Source: Gammaproteobacteria bacterium (GTDB lineage Bacteria > Pseudomonadota > Gammaproteobacteria > S012-40). Taken from it: a stretch of 64,000 nucleotides of DNA. Under the pieces are notes generated by a model. The model worked only from the letters and a program-made list of their open reading frames with translations. It was not told the DNA's origin and did not search any database. Shown piece by piece: positions 33,860-42,533 of this stretch. The first letter of the stretch is position 1. Every line of letters begins with the position of its first letter. Location of the stretch: assembly GCA_015487785.1 (NCBI GenBank), contig WFPC01000055.1:1-64000 (forward strand). Direction: 5' to 3'. A program made the translations under genes and the position numbers.

Positions 33860-35017
33860 TCAGGCGGCGCTGGAGGACTGCTGTTGCAGCCGGGTCAGCT
33901 TTTCGCCCAAGCTGGCCAGCAGCGTGTCGAAGGACTTGGCGAACGCGGCCACGCCCTCATCTTCCAGTTGTTGCATCAGCGGAGGCAGTTCGATGCCCAG
34001 TTCGGCAAAGCCGGCCAGCCGGCTGTCGGCCTGCTCCAGGTCTTGCAGCAGGGTGTCGGCGACCTGGCCGTGGTCCTTGAAGGCCTGGTAGGTGGCCGGT
34101 GGAATGGTGTTGACGGTTTCCGGACCAATCAGGGATTCCACGTACAACACGTCGCTGTAATCAGGGTTTTTGGTGCCGGTGCTGGCCCACAGCAGGCGCT
34201 GGGGGTGGGCGCCGTGACGGGCCAGCTCGGCGAAATCACTGTCTTGCTTGAACAGCTCTTGGTAACGCAGGTAGGCGCTCTTGGCGTTGAGAATGGCGCC
34301 CTGGCCCTGCAGATCGCGGATGACGGCAGCCTGTTCCTCGGTGGCGCGGATGAGTTTTTCGCCCAGTTTCTTGTCGAGCAGGGTGTCGACCCGGCTGATG
34401 AAGAAGCTGGCCACCGAGTGCACGTTGTCGATGCGATGTCCTTTGGCATGGCGCTTCTGCAGGCCACGGACGAAGGCCCGGGCCACTTCCACATAGCGCT
34501 CCACCGAGAACAACAAGGTGGCGTTGACGTTGATGCCGTCGGCGATCAGGGTCTCGATCACCGGCAGGCCCTCGCGGGTGGAGGGAATCTTGATCATGGC
34601 ATTGGGCCGGTTGATGCGAATGAACAACTGCCGCGCCTCGTCGATGCTGGCCTGGGTGTCGTAGGCCAGATCGGGGGAAACCTCCAGGCTGACATAGCCG
34701 TCCACCCCCTGGCTGCTGTCGTAGACCGGGCGCAGGCGGTCGGCGGCCTGCTGGATGTCGGCAATGGCCAGCTCGTAGAAATAGGCGCGGTTGTCCGCGT
34801 CGGGCTGACTGCGGGCCAGTTGGGCCAGTGCCAGGTCATAGTCGCTGCCGCTGTTGATGGCCTTTTCGAAAATACTGGGATTGGAAGTGATGCCGCGCAG
34901 ATCGTCCTCGCTGATCATGCGGTCGAGCTCGCCGGAGCCCAGCATGCCGCGTTGAATATTGTCGAACCAGAAGCTCTGGCCGTGTTCACGTAATTGAGTC
35001 AAGGGATTCTTTTCCAT
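33860..35017 (-). CDS. tal: Transaldolase (long, Tal-subfamily form)
   Basis: This 385-residue aldolase transfers dihydroxyacetone units in the non-oxidative pentose phosphate pathway. Signatures are ITSNPSIFEKAI, the early YVSLEVSP strand and the Schiff-base lysine in NAMIKIPSTREGL; further FISRVDTLLDKKL and LLWASTGTKNPDYSDVLYVE are typical of the longer (about 370-390 aa) transaldolases common in Actinobacteria, cyanobacteria and some Proteobacteria rather than E. coli TalB (317 aa). It is the first gene of tal-pgl-glk-apaG. Its promoter lies in the divergent region at 35018-35193. Confidence 0.94.
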   Translation of the reverse strand: MEKNPLTQLREHGQSFWFDNIQRGMLGSGELDRMISEDDLRGITSNPSIFEKAINSGSDYDLALAQLARSQPDADNRAYFYELAIADIQQAADRLRPVYDSSQGVDGYVSLEVSPDLAYDTQASIDEARQLFIRINRPNAMIKIPSTREGLPVIETLIADGINVNATLLFSVERYVEVARAFVRGLQKRHAKGHRIDNVHSVASFFISRVDTLLDKKLGEKLIRATEEQAAVIRDLQGQGAILNAKSAYLRYQELFKQDSDFAELARHGAHPQRLLWASTGTKNPDYSDVLYVESLIGPETVNTIPPATYQAFKDHGQVADTLLQDLEQADSRLAGFAELGIELPPLMQQLEDEGVAAFAKSFDTLLASLGEKLTRLQQQSSSAA

Positions 35018-35107
35018 GCTGTCGTGGTCCTTCTCTGGTTGGGGGCGGTGGCTGCCGCCACAAGTAAAGCGATATCTTGTGATCGTCGGGATGGGGATAA
35101 TCTTTAG

Positions 35108-35139
35108 CCATCATAGCACTTCGGCTTGAGGTATGATGG
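35108..35139. promoter_or_regulatory. Inverted repeat carrying divergent -10 elements between tal and the lipoprotein gene
   Basis: CCATCATA (35108-35115) and TATGATGG (35132-35139) are exact reverse complements separated by 16 bases. Each arm contains TATGAT, five of six matches to the -10 consensus: 35132-35137 on the plus strand and 35110-35115 on the minus strand. Neither has a good -35. A dimeric regulator binding here would control both genes at once. Confidence 0.45.
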
Positions 35140-35193
35140 TTCAATTCCTTGAGACAGGAAAAATCGCTTCGTGTTACAACGCCGGTTTTGTCC

Positions 35194-37431
35194 ATGTTTA
35201 TTGTTGCAATGTCACGTTTGTCAGTTCCGTCGCTGGTCCTCGTCCTGTCGTTCTTGCTGCCGGCCTGTGCTCCGCCACCGGAAGGTGAGGATGGCGGGGT
35301 TCGGCAGGCCCGGCCACAACAGGTGAAAGCCCTGCCCAGCGTGTTCGAAGTGCCGGTGGGGCGGCCTTTCGGTGTCGAGGTGACGGGGGTGTTCTCCGAT
35401 GGTGAGCGCCGGCTGGTCGACGATGTCCAGTGGCTGGTGGATGCGGGTCGGATGGAAGCCCTGGGGCAGGCTGACGAGCTGGGGCGTCCCCTGTTGCGGG
35501 CCGTCGAGACCGGGGAACTGGTGTTGCGGCCCAGCTATCGCGGGGTGGTGGGCGAGCCGGTGCGATTGAAAGTGACCGAGGAGGTGCTGGAGAGTATCCG
35601 CATCGTGGTGGTGGACGACACCCGCCTGCGTTGGCCCCAGGGCAGCGAGGTGCAACTGCGTGCCATTGGCCGCTACAGTCTGCGGGGCAATTGGGACGTG
35701 AGCGAGCAAGTGGAGTGGTCCAGCGCGGACGAGAGCGTGGCCCGGGTTACACCGGAAGGGCGCCTGCAGGCGCTGGCAGTGGGACAGACCCGGGTGAACG
35801 CCCGCCTGGGAGAGCTCAGTGCCGAGCGGGAGGTGAGCATCGATCCACCGGCCCTGGTGGAGGTGATATTGCAAGCCACCGGTGATATGCCGGTGACGGT
35901 GGGAGGCGTGTTGGAGTTGCAGGTGAACGGGCGCTACAGCGATGGCCGCGATCTGCCTCTGGATGACTACACGGTGGTCGTGGCGGACGGAACGGCCCAG
36001 GTGGCGGTGGAGGGTGGCCGTGTGGTGGCGCTGAGCGCCGGCGAGGTGAGCCTGGTGGCGCGCAGCGGTCGCCTGGAGAGTGCCCCCCTGGTATTGAATG
36101 TCACGGGGGCCACCCTGGCACGCTTGGAAATAGGGCTTGCCTCCACTCTATTGCCGGCGGGGGTAAGCCTGCCGTTGGAGGCGAGGGCCTGGCTGAGTGA
36201 TGGCACCCCTTATACCCAGCCCTTGAATTTGGACTGGAGTCTGAGCGGGGAGGGCGTATTGGCCCTGCGAGAGAGCGGCGAGACCGGCATGGCGGTCGAG
36301 GCGCTGGCGCCGGGTACGGTGGAATTGCGGGTTGCCGTGGCCAACGCAGGTATTTCTGCCAGTCTGCCGGTGACGGTGGTGGAGGCCGGACAGAGCACCG
36401 TGCAGTTGAGTGGTGAGCGCAGTCCCTTGCGGGTCACGGAGTTGCGTCGGCTGGGCGTGGTCGGGATGTCGGCCGATGGGGAGATAGGCCCGGTGAGCGG
36501 GGTGAGTTGCCGGTCCAGCGATAGCACGGTGATTTCGGTGATGCTTTCCCCCGGTGGTTGCGATCTGTTGGCGGTGGCGCCCGGCGAGGCGAGTATCAGC
36601 GTGGAAGACGAACAGGGCGGGCGCGTGGGCGGTAGCGTGGTGTTGCAGGTGGAGGCGTTGCCGGAAATCGGCGACCTGCGCCGCGACAGCAGCTTCATGC
36701 TGGAGTCATCCGCCCTGGCCATCGATGCGCGCAACAGCCGGCGCCTGCAGGCGGTGATCACCGGTGCCGAGCCGGGCCAGGATTATCTGCTGCATGCCCG
36801 GCCGCTGAACGGTGTCCTCGATTCTGCCACGCGCCTGTGGGTCTCGCCGGAGCCGGCCCTGGTCAAGGGCGGAGGCGCCTGCCTGTCTTATGCCGCGGCG
36901 GGGCGCGCGCGCCTGAGCTGTGTCCTGCGGGCGGGTGACGATGGTCGGATCCATGTGGGCGTGGAGGACAGCCAGGGCGGCACGCCCCTGCGCCTGTGGC
37001 TGAGCGCGGGTACTTATGCCAACCAGGGCCGGCCCGATGCGCCTTGGCCGCTGGAACTGGATCAGCCCGTGGATGGCGAGGTCTCGGCCAATGCCTTCAA
37101 CTTCGAATCCCTGAGCCATTATCGCATCGACGGTCTCGCCATCACCGATGGCAGTGGCAACCAGGTGCGCTACCGGGTGAGTCTGCTGGAGCCCACTGAA
37201 ACCGTGGTTCTGCGGGTGGGCCGGCCCGGTGGCGAGGAATTGTGCGCGGCGCCGGCCAAGGTGACCGAGCATCTTCCCGGACAGGCCATCGAGTGCCTGG
37301 TGGATGCGGGGCGTCAGGGCGCTCTGTCGATCCGGGTCTATGGCTTCGACCCTTATTCGCCGGTGCTGGGCGCTTCCGCCGATGGCGGCGCGCGCTATCG
37401 CCTGGTGGTGAGCCAGGAGCCGTACCATTGA
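35194..37431 (+). CDS. Large lipoprotein with Ig-like (BIG2-type) repeats
   Basis: This 745-residue predicted lipoprotein has a hydrophobic signal followed by lipobox LLPAC (Cys25). The body is a row of about five beta-rich units of 80-95 residues, each with a pattern like the bacterial Ig-like group 2 fold: V.V.....DG..... V.W...D..VA.V...G...AL..G...V.A. Examples are WSSADESVARVTPEGRLQAL and VVALSAGEVSLVARSG. A final region of about 240 residues with four cysteines shows no recognised domain. It is probably surface- or periplasm-anchored, perhaps adhesive. The start is uncertain: ATG at 35194 or 35209, neither with a clear ribosome site. It lies just upstream of the Wsp-like operon on the same strand. 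Confidence 0.65.
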   Translation: MFIVAMSRLSVPSLVLVLSFLLPACAPPPEGEDGGVRQARPQQVKALPSVFEVPVGRPFGVEVTGVFSDGERRLVDDVQWLVDAGRMEALGQADELGRPLLRAVETGELVLRPSYRGVVGEPVRLKVTEEVLESIRIVVVDDTRLRWPQGSEVQLRAIGRYSLRGNWDVSEQVEWSSADESVARVTPEGRLQALAVGQTRVNARLGELSAEREVSIDPPALVEVILQATGDMPVTVGGVLELQVNGRYSDGRDLPLDDYTVVVADGTAQVAVEGGRVVALSAGEVSLVARSGRLESAPLVLNVTGATLARLEIGLASTLLPAGVSLPLEARAWLSDGTPYTQPLNLDWSLSGEGVLALRESGETGMAVEALAPGTVELRVAVANAGISASLPVTVVEAGQSTVQLSGERSPLRVTELRRLGVVGMSADGEIGPVSGVSCRSSDSTVISVMLSPGGCDLLAVAPGEASISVEDEQGGRVGGSVVLQVEALPEIGDLRRDSSFMLESSALAIDARNSRRLQAVITGAEPGQDYLLHARPLNGVLDSATRLWVSPEPALVKGGGACLSYAAAGRARLSCVLRAGDDGRIHVGVEDSQGGTPLRLWLSAGTYANQGRPDAPWPLELDQPVDGEVSANAFNFESLSHYRIDGLAITDGSGNQVRYRVSLLEPTETVVLRVGRPGGEELCAAPAKVTEHLPGQAIECLVDAGRQGALSIRVYGFDPYSPVLGASADGGARYRLVVSQEPYH

Positions 37432-37487
37432 CCCGGCCTGGCGGTGGGGCAACAACCCCGCCTGGCGGCGCAAGCTGCCTGAAACAC

Positions 37488-37514
37488 TCATCTTTTTCCT
37501 CTAGCGGCCGATAA
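37488..37514 (+). promoter_or_regulatory. Candidate sigma-28 (FliA) promoter of the chemosensory operon
   Basis: GCCGATAA at 37507-37514 is identical to the FliA -10 consensus, and TCATCTTT at 37488-37495 matches the -35 consensus TAAAGTTT at five of eight positions with the standard 11-base spacer. It lies 89 bases before the chemoreceptor ATG. A 7-bp inverted repeat, AACCTGT/ACAGGTT at 37539-37558, falls in the resulting leader. Confidence 0.55.
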
Positions 37515-37602
37515 CGACAAGAGATTGCCGGTTTTGTGAACCTGTTCCCGGACAGGTTTGCGGAGGGCGTTTGTTGCCTGGCTAAAGTCAATACCTTTTG
37601 TA

Positions 37603-39579
37603 ATGAAATTGACCGTATTGAGCATTCGAACCAAGCTGAGCCTGCTGTTCGCCGGTCTTTTCCTGCTCGCGATGCTGGCGGTGACCGTGGCCACCGTGAT
37701 GCATGAACGCAGGCACATGTTGGCGCTGGTCCAGCGTCAGGCGGTGGATCTCACCACTTGGTATTTCGACAGCCTCAATACCCTGATGCTCACTGGCAGT
37801 ATGGAACAACGGTCGATCCTGCGTGACAAACTTCTACAGCGGAAGGGTGTGGTCGAGGCGCGGGTGATACGCGGTGAACCGGTGAAGCGCCAGTTTGGTC
37901 CCGGACTGGAACACGAGCAAGCCCGCGACGAGCTGGACCGGCGTGCCTTGCGGGGTGAGCAGGTGATCGAGTTCGGCGAGGGCCCAGCGGGCCGCGTGCT
38001 GACGGTCGTGACGCCCTTCCGCGCCACTGCCGACACCCGCGGGGTAAATTGTCTGCGTTGCCACCAGGTGGAGCCGGGAGCGGTCAATGGGGCGGTGCGC
38101 ATCGGCTATTCCCTGGCCGAGGTGGATGCCGACATCCAGCGTAGCCTGCAACATTATCTGGCCATCAACCTGGCGGTGTTCGGGGTCGGTTTTCTGCTGG
38201 CCAATCTGTTGTTGAGGCGCTGGGTCACCCAGCCCCTGCAGCATTTCATGGATGTGATCGAGCGTCGCGCCGACGGCGACGACACGGCCTGGGTGGCTTT
38301 CGATGGCGAGGATGAGATGGGACAACTGGGTCGGGCCTTCAACCAGATGGCGGAAAACATCAAGGCAGTCAGTCTGCGCGAGCGCGAGAATGCGATGCAG
38401 TTGCAGAAGAAGGTCGATCAGTTGTTGCATGTGACCCGGCGCGTGCGGGCCGGTGATTTCGATGTGCAGGTGGGTTTTGCCGGCGAGGATGCCATCGGTG
38501 AACTGGCCAGCAGCCTGCAGGCCATGATCGATGCCATTCGCCAGAACATGCTGGAGAAGAAACAGGCCATGGAGCATCTGCAACGCCGGGTGGATGCCAT
38601 TCTCGCGCAGGTGGAGGCGGTGGCGAGAGGAGACCTCGGTCGCCGCGTCAGCTTGCAGGGTGACGATGCCCTGGCGCAATTGGCGCGGGGCGTACAGGAC
38701 ATGATCGACAATCTCGCCCAGTTGGTGCGCCAGCTCCAGTCGGCCGGTGTCCAGGTGGCCACCACGGCAAACGAGATATCATCGAGCATGCTACAGGTCG
38801 AGCAATCGGCCCTCAAGCAGGCCGCGGCCACCGAGCAGATCACCGCCACCGCCACCGAGATTTGTGCCACCACCGGGGAGTTGGTGGACACTATGGACGA
38901 AGTGGCCCAGGTGGCCGAGCAGGCCTCCACCACGGCGGTGCACAGCCATGCCGGTCTGGCTCGCATGGAGGCCATGATGCGCCAGTTGGTGGAGCATTCC
39001 AGCCTGGTGGCCGACCGCCTCGACGGCCTGAGTGAAAAGGCCAGTGGCATCGGCGCCGTGGTCACCACTATTGGCAAGGTGGCGGATCAGACCAATCTGC
39101 TCTCTCTCAATGCCGCCATCGAGGCGGAAAAAGCGGGCGAGGCAGGACGCGGTTTTGCGGTGGTGGCGGCGGAGATTCGTCGCCTGGCCGACCAGAGTGC
39201 GGTGGCCACCCTGGACATCGAGCAGATGATCCGGGAAGTACAGGGGGCGGTGGATTCCGGTGTACGCAGCGCGCAGGATTTCACCGCACTGGTGCAACAG
39301 GCGGTGGACGAGGTCAAGGAGGTCAGCCGGCAGCAGACCGAGATCATCAACCAGGTGGAGACCCTGGGTCCGCGTTTCGAGAGCGTGCGCCAGGCCATGC
39401 ATTTCCAGTCCGAGGGCGGCGAGCAGATCAATGCGGCCATCAGCCAGCTCAACAACGACAGCAAGCGGGCGGTGAAGTCCCTGCGCCTGGTCAAGCTGGA
39501 GGTGCAGAAACTCGGTGCCGCCGCGCGTGCCCTGCATGCCAGTGTATCCCGTTTTTTCACCGGGGAGCACAAGGCATGA
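37603..39579 (+). CDS. WspA-like chemoreceptor with periplasmic c-type heme motif
   Basis: This 658-residue methyl-accepting chemotaxis protein has TM1 (about 11-33), a periplasmic domain (34-185) containing CLRCH (Cys150, Cys153, His154), TM2 (about 186-205), then HAMP units near 206-258, 275-327 and 335-390 and a signalling hairpin to the end. CxxCH in an exported domain is the covalent heme-c signature, as in heme-c receptors described from Geobacter. The hairpin tip QTNLLSLNAAIEAEKAGEAG and the following IRRLADQSAVATLDIEQM closely match WspA. ATG at 37603 is preferred over an upstream TTG. No strong ribosome site is seen. It overlaps the CheW-like gene by ATGA. Confidence 0.85.
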   Translation: MKLTVLSIRTKLSLLFAGLFLLAMLAVTVATVMHERRHMLALVQRQAVDLTTWYFDSLNTLMLTGSMEQRSILRDKLLQRKGVVEARVIRGEPVKRQFGPGLEHEQARDELDRRALRGEQVIEFGEGPAGRVLTVVTPFRATADTRGVNCLRCHQVEPGAVNGAVRIGYSLAEVDADIQRSLQHYLAINLAVFGVGFLLANLLLRRWVTQPLQHFMDVIERRADGDDTAWVAFDGEDEMGQLGRAFNQMAENIKAVSLRERENAMQLQKKVDQLLHVTRRVRAGDFDVQVGFAGEDAIGELASSLQAMIDAIRQNMLEKKQAMEHLQRRVDAILAQVEAVARGDLGRRVSLQGDDALAQLARGVQDMIDNLAQLVRQLQSAGVQVATTANEISSSMLQVEQSALKQAAATEQITATATEICATTGELVDTMDEVAQVAEQASTTAVHSHAGLARMEAMMRQLVEHSSLVADRLDGLSEKASGIGAVVTTIGKVADQTNLLSLNAAIEAEKAGEAGRGFAVVAAEIRRLADQSAVATLDIEQMIREVQGAVDSGVRSAQDFTALVQQAVDEVKEVSRQQTEIINQVETLGPRFESVRQAMHFQSEGGEQINAAISQLNNDSKRAVKSLRLVKLEVQKLGAAARALHASVSRFFTGEHKA

Positions 39580-40253
39580 CGCCTGAATTCGCCGAACGCC
39601 TGGCAGACGAATCCTGCTGGCGCCAGCAGGGCGTGTGGGGTCGGCAGCGTCCCCGTTGTGCGCGCCTGGACGAGGTGTTGCACTGCCGCAATTGCGAGGT
39701 GTTCGCGCTGGCGGCGCGGCGACGTTTCAGCGACCGGGCATCGACCGGCATATTGGCCGTGGGCAGCGATGAGCTGGAGGCCCGCCGCCGGGGTGACGCG
39801 GCAGTATTGCCCTGCCTGGTCGCCGGCCACTGGCTGGGTTTTCCGCTGGCGGTGGTGGCCTCGGTGGAGCCCTTGCCGGCGGTGCATTCCCTGCCGCGGC
39901 TCGGGACCACTGCCATACAGGGCCTGACGGCGCTGCAAGGTGCGCTGGTACTGGTGATTTCGCTGGCGGCCCTGCTGGGCCTCGAGGCCGGTGCCACGAT
40001 CTTGCCGAAACATGAGAAATTCTATTGCACACGCTGCCTGCAACTGGAGCTGGCAGGCAGGCGGGTGGCCTTTGCCGTGGAACGGGTGTTGGATCCTCAA
40101 CGTTATTACCGGCGGAAGCTGGTACCGGTGAGTGAAATGTCGGCGGAGTATCCTGAACTATGGCAGGGCGTGCTCGAGGATGAGCAGGGGCGGCACATCC
40201 TGGTATGTGATCCGGGACGCCTGAGCAGACGGCTGCAAGAGGTCTTGGCATGA
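39576..40253 (+). CDS. CheW-domain coupling protein, WspD-like
   Basis: This 225-residue protein has an N-terminal cysteine module, Cys14, Cys28, Cys37 and Cys40 (ending LHCRNCEVF), characteristic of the WspD-type CheW proteins, followed by a CheW fold (about 70-222). It would couple the receptor to the CheA-type kinase in the array. The cysteine module may bind a metal; the full set is retained. It is coupled by 4-base overlaps to the receptor gene upstream and the kinase gene downstream. No second CheW (WspB) is encoded nearby. Confidence 0.82.
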   Translation: MTPEFAERLADESCWRQQGVWGRQRPRCARLDEVLHCRNCEVFALAARRRFSDRASTGILAVGSDELEARRRGDAAVLPCLVAGHWLGFPLAVVASVEPLPAVHSLPRLGTTAIQGLTALQGALVLVISLAALLGLEAGATILPKHEKFYCTRCLQLELAGRRVAFAVERVLDPQRYYRRKLVPVSEMSAEYPELWQGVLEDEQGRHILVCDPGRLSRRLQEVLA

Positions 40254-42514
40254 GTGAAGATGATAAAACCGAAGACCTGAGTGGTTATTCCATGCTGGAG
40301 CTGTTCCGCATGGAGGTGACCACGCAACTGGCGGCGTTCAGTCGCCATCTGCTGGCCATGGAACATGCCGCCCCGAATTCCGCTGACTGGGAGGCCCTGT
40401 TGCGCGCGCTGCATTCCATCAAGGGGGCTGCGCGCATGGTGCAGGCCGGCGCCGTGGTGCGTATCGTCCACGGCCTGGAGGAATTCCTGCTCGCGGCGCA
40501 ACGGGGAGAGGTCGCGCTGGATGCGCGCGCCATCGACCTGTTGCTGGTCCAGGGTGATGCGATCCAGCACATCGTCGGACACGACGAACAACAGATCCTG
40601 GCCTGGGAACAGACCCATGAAACCGAACTGGCGCAGCTGCAGGAGCAACTCGAACGCCTGTTGCAGCGGGGCGACGCCGGGCCCGTGGCAGGGGATGGCG
40701 TCTCTGTCGTGCCCGAGGGCGAGATCGGGAAAAGAGTAGCGGAGAGCGAGTTGCGTATTCATACCAGCCGCCTGGACCGCATACTTGGCCTGGCCAGCGG
40801 CGTGTTGGTGGAGAGTCATCGTTTCCGGAGTCATCTCGATCGCCTGGGACAGATGAAGCAATTGCACTTCGCCCTGGTGGCCGAGCTGGACCGCTTGCGT
40901 CAATGTGCCGCCACCGCCCGCCTGGACGAGGCGGCTCGTGGCCACCTGCAGCGACTGGAGCGGCTGGCGGCCGATTGTCGACAACAGTTCGCCGATCTGT
41001 TGGCCGAGCTGGAGGCTTTCGATCGTCGCAGCGTCACTCTCAACGAGCAATTGCATCAGGAAGTCCTGTCCAGCCGCATGCGGCCTTTCGCCGACCTGGT
41101 GGCGGGCTTGCCCCGGCTGGTGCGCGACCTGGGACGTCAACTGGGCAAGGAAGTGCGCCTGGAAATGCAGGGCACCGAGACCCTGGTAGAGCGCGATGTC
41201 CTCGAACGCATCGACGTATCGCTCAAGCATCTCATCCAGAATGCCATCGATCATGGCATCGAACCGCCCGATGTCCGCCGCGCCATGGGTAAGCCGCCCT
41301 GGGGCACCCTGCGCCTGGAAGTGAGCCAGGGCGCCGGCATGCTGTTCCTGCTGGTGGCCGACGATGGTGCCGGTGTGGATCTGGCCGCGCTCGGTGAACG
41401 GCTGGTGCAGCAGGGCTTGTGCAGCCCGGAGGAACTTCTGCGCCTCGACGAGATGGCCTTGCTGGATTATCTCTTCGTGCCCGGCTTCAGCTCCCGCGAC
41501 GAGGCCACCCATTATTCGGGACGTGGTATCGGGTTGGATGTGGTCAGGGAAACCATAGAATCCCTGCGGGGCAGCATCCACGCCGCCACCGACCCGGGCC
41601 AGGGCACGCGCTTCCAGATCCTGCTGCCATTGAGCGTATCGGTGCTGCGGGCCCTGCAGGTGCGGATCGCTGGCGAGCCCTATGCTTTCCCCCTGGCCGA
41701 CATTCACCGCCTGCTGCGGGTACCGGCGCGGGTGTTGTGCCGTCCCGATGGCGGCAATGTGGACAGTATCGAGGTGGATGGCGAGCCGGCCCGCCTGTGC
41801 CATGCCTGCAGCGCCTTCGGGCGCCCCTTGCCGCGGCACTTCGACGACGAGCTGGTGGTGCTGGTGATCGGCAGGCAGCCGCCCTATACGGCGCTGGTGG
41901 TGGAACAGGTGCTGGGCGAACAGGAACTGGCCCTGAGTTCCCTGGAACCGCTACTGGGGGAATTGGCGGGAATCAGCGCCGCCGCCCTGCTGGAGGATGG
42001 CAGTGTCACCCTGGTGGTGGATTGCGATCGACTGGGGCAATTGATCGCCGAAGGCTTCGAGCGTGGAGAGATTCCGGCATTCATGCCCTGCCGGCAGGAC
42101 GGGCCTGCCCGTCCCCGCGTGCTGGTGGCCGATGAATCGATGACGGCTCGGGTTTTGCAGAAAAATTTGCTCGAGGCGCAGGGTTACGAGGTTATCCTGG
42201 TGGCCGATGGCGCACATGCCCGGCGGGCCCTGGAAGCGCAGACGTTCGATCTTCTCGTCTGCGACGAGGACTTGCCGGAGATGGGAGGGCGGGAACTGCT
42301 GGGCTGGTTGCGCACGCGGGAAGCGACGACACATTTGCCGGTGATCCTGTTGCGTGACAGTGATCCCGGTGGGGAGAGCAGGGTGGCAGTGGACGAGGCC
42401 GCCGTCTGGCACATGGATAAAACCGATTTCGATGCACAAGGATTCATCACCACAGTGGCCGGAGCCCTCCAGCAGGGCGTTCGTCATGGCGAGCGGCACG
42501 ACCGTCCACAGTGA
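40250..42514 (+). CDS. CheA-type hybrid kinase with receiver, WspE-like
   Basis: This 754-residue kinase has an HPt/P1 domain with His55 (ALHSIKGAARMV), a linker, a P3 dimerisation region (about 165-265), HATPase/P4 (LKHLIQNAIDHGIEPP, DDGAGVDLAALG, YSGRGIGLDVVRETI), a CheW/P5 domain (about 470-600) and a C-terminal receiver (about 622-745) whose acceptor Asp lies in LLVCDEDLPEMGG. P2 is not evident. This is the architecture of WspE, which phosphorylates the cyclase WspR. The receiver here may act as a phosphate sink, since no CheB-like or CheY-like protein is encoded alongside. Confidence 0.87.
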   Translation: MSEDDKTEDLSGYSMLELFRMEVTTQLAAFSRHLLAMEHAAPNSADWEALLRALHSIKGAARMVQAGAVVRIVHGLEEFLLAAQRGEVALDARAIDLLLVQGDAIQHIVGHDEQQILAWEQTHETELAQLQEQLERLLQRGDAGPVAGDGVSVVPEGEIGKRVAESELRIHTSRLDRILGLASGVLVESHRFRSHLDRLGQMKQLHFALVAELDRLRQCAATARLDEAARGHLQRLERLAADCRQQFADLLAELEAFDRRSVTLNEQLHQEVLSSRMRPFADLVAGLPRLVRDLGRQLGKEVRLEMQGTETLVERDVLERIDVSLKHLIQNAIDHGIEPPDVRRAMGKPPWGTLRLEVSQGAGMLFLLVADDGAGVDLAALGERLVQQGLCSPEELLRLDEMALLDYLFVPGFSSRDEATHYSGRGIGLDVVRETIESLRGSIHAATDPGQGTRFQILLPLSVSVLRALQVRIAGEPYAFPLADIHRLLRVPARVLCRPDGGNVDSIEVDGEPARLCHACSAFGRPLPRHFDDELVVLVIGRQPPYTALVVEQVLGEQELALSSLEPLLGELAGISAAALLEDGSVTLVVDCDRLGQLIAEGFERGEIPAFMPCRQDGPARPRVLVADESMTARVLQKNLLEAQGYEVILVADGAHARRALEAQTFDLLVCDEDLPEMGGRELLGWLRTREATTHLPVILLRDSDPGGESRVAVDEAAVWHMDKTDFDAQGFITTVAGALQQGVRHGERHDRPQ

Positions 42515-42533
42515 ATCACAAGGGAAACCCGGC

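Noticed and set aside
37443-37462. GC-rich hairpin GGTGGGG/CCCCGCC after the lipoprotein gene as a terminator.
   Set aside because: One pair is T-G, the stem is short and no T-run follows; it also sits within a duplicated GCCTGGCGG string.
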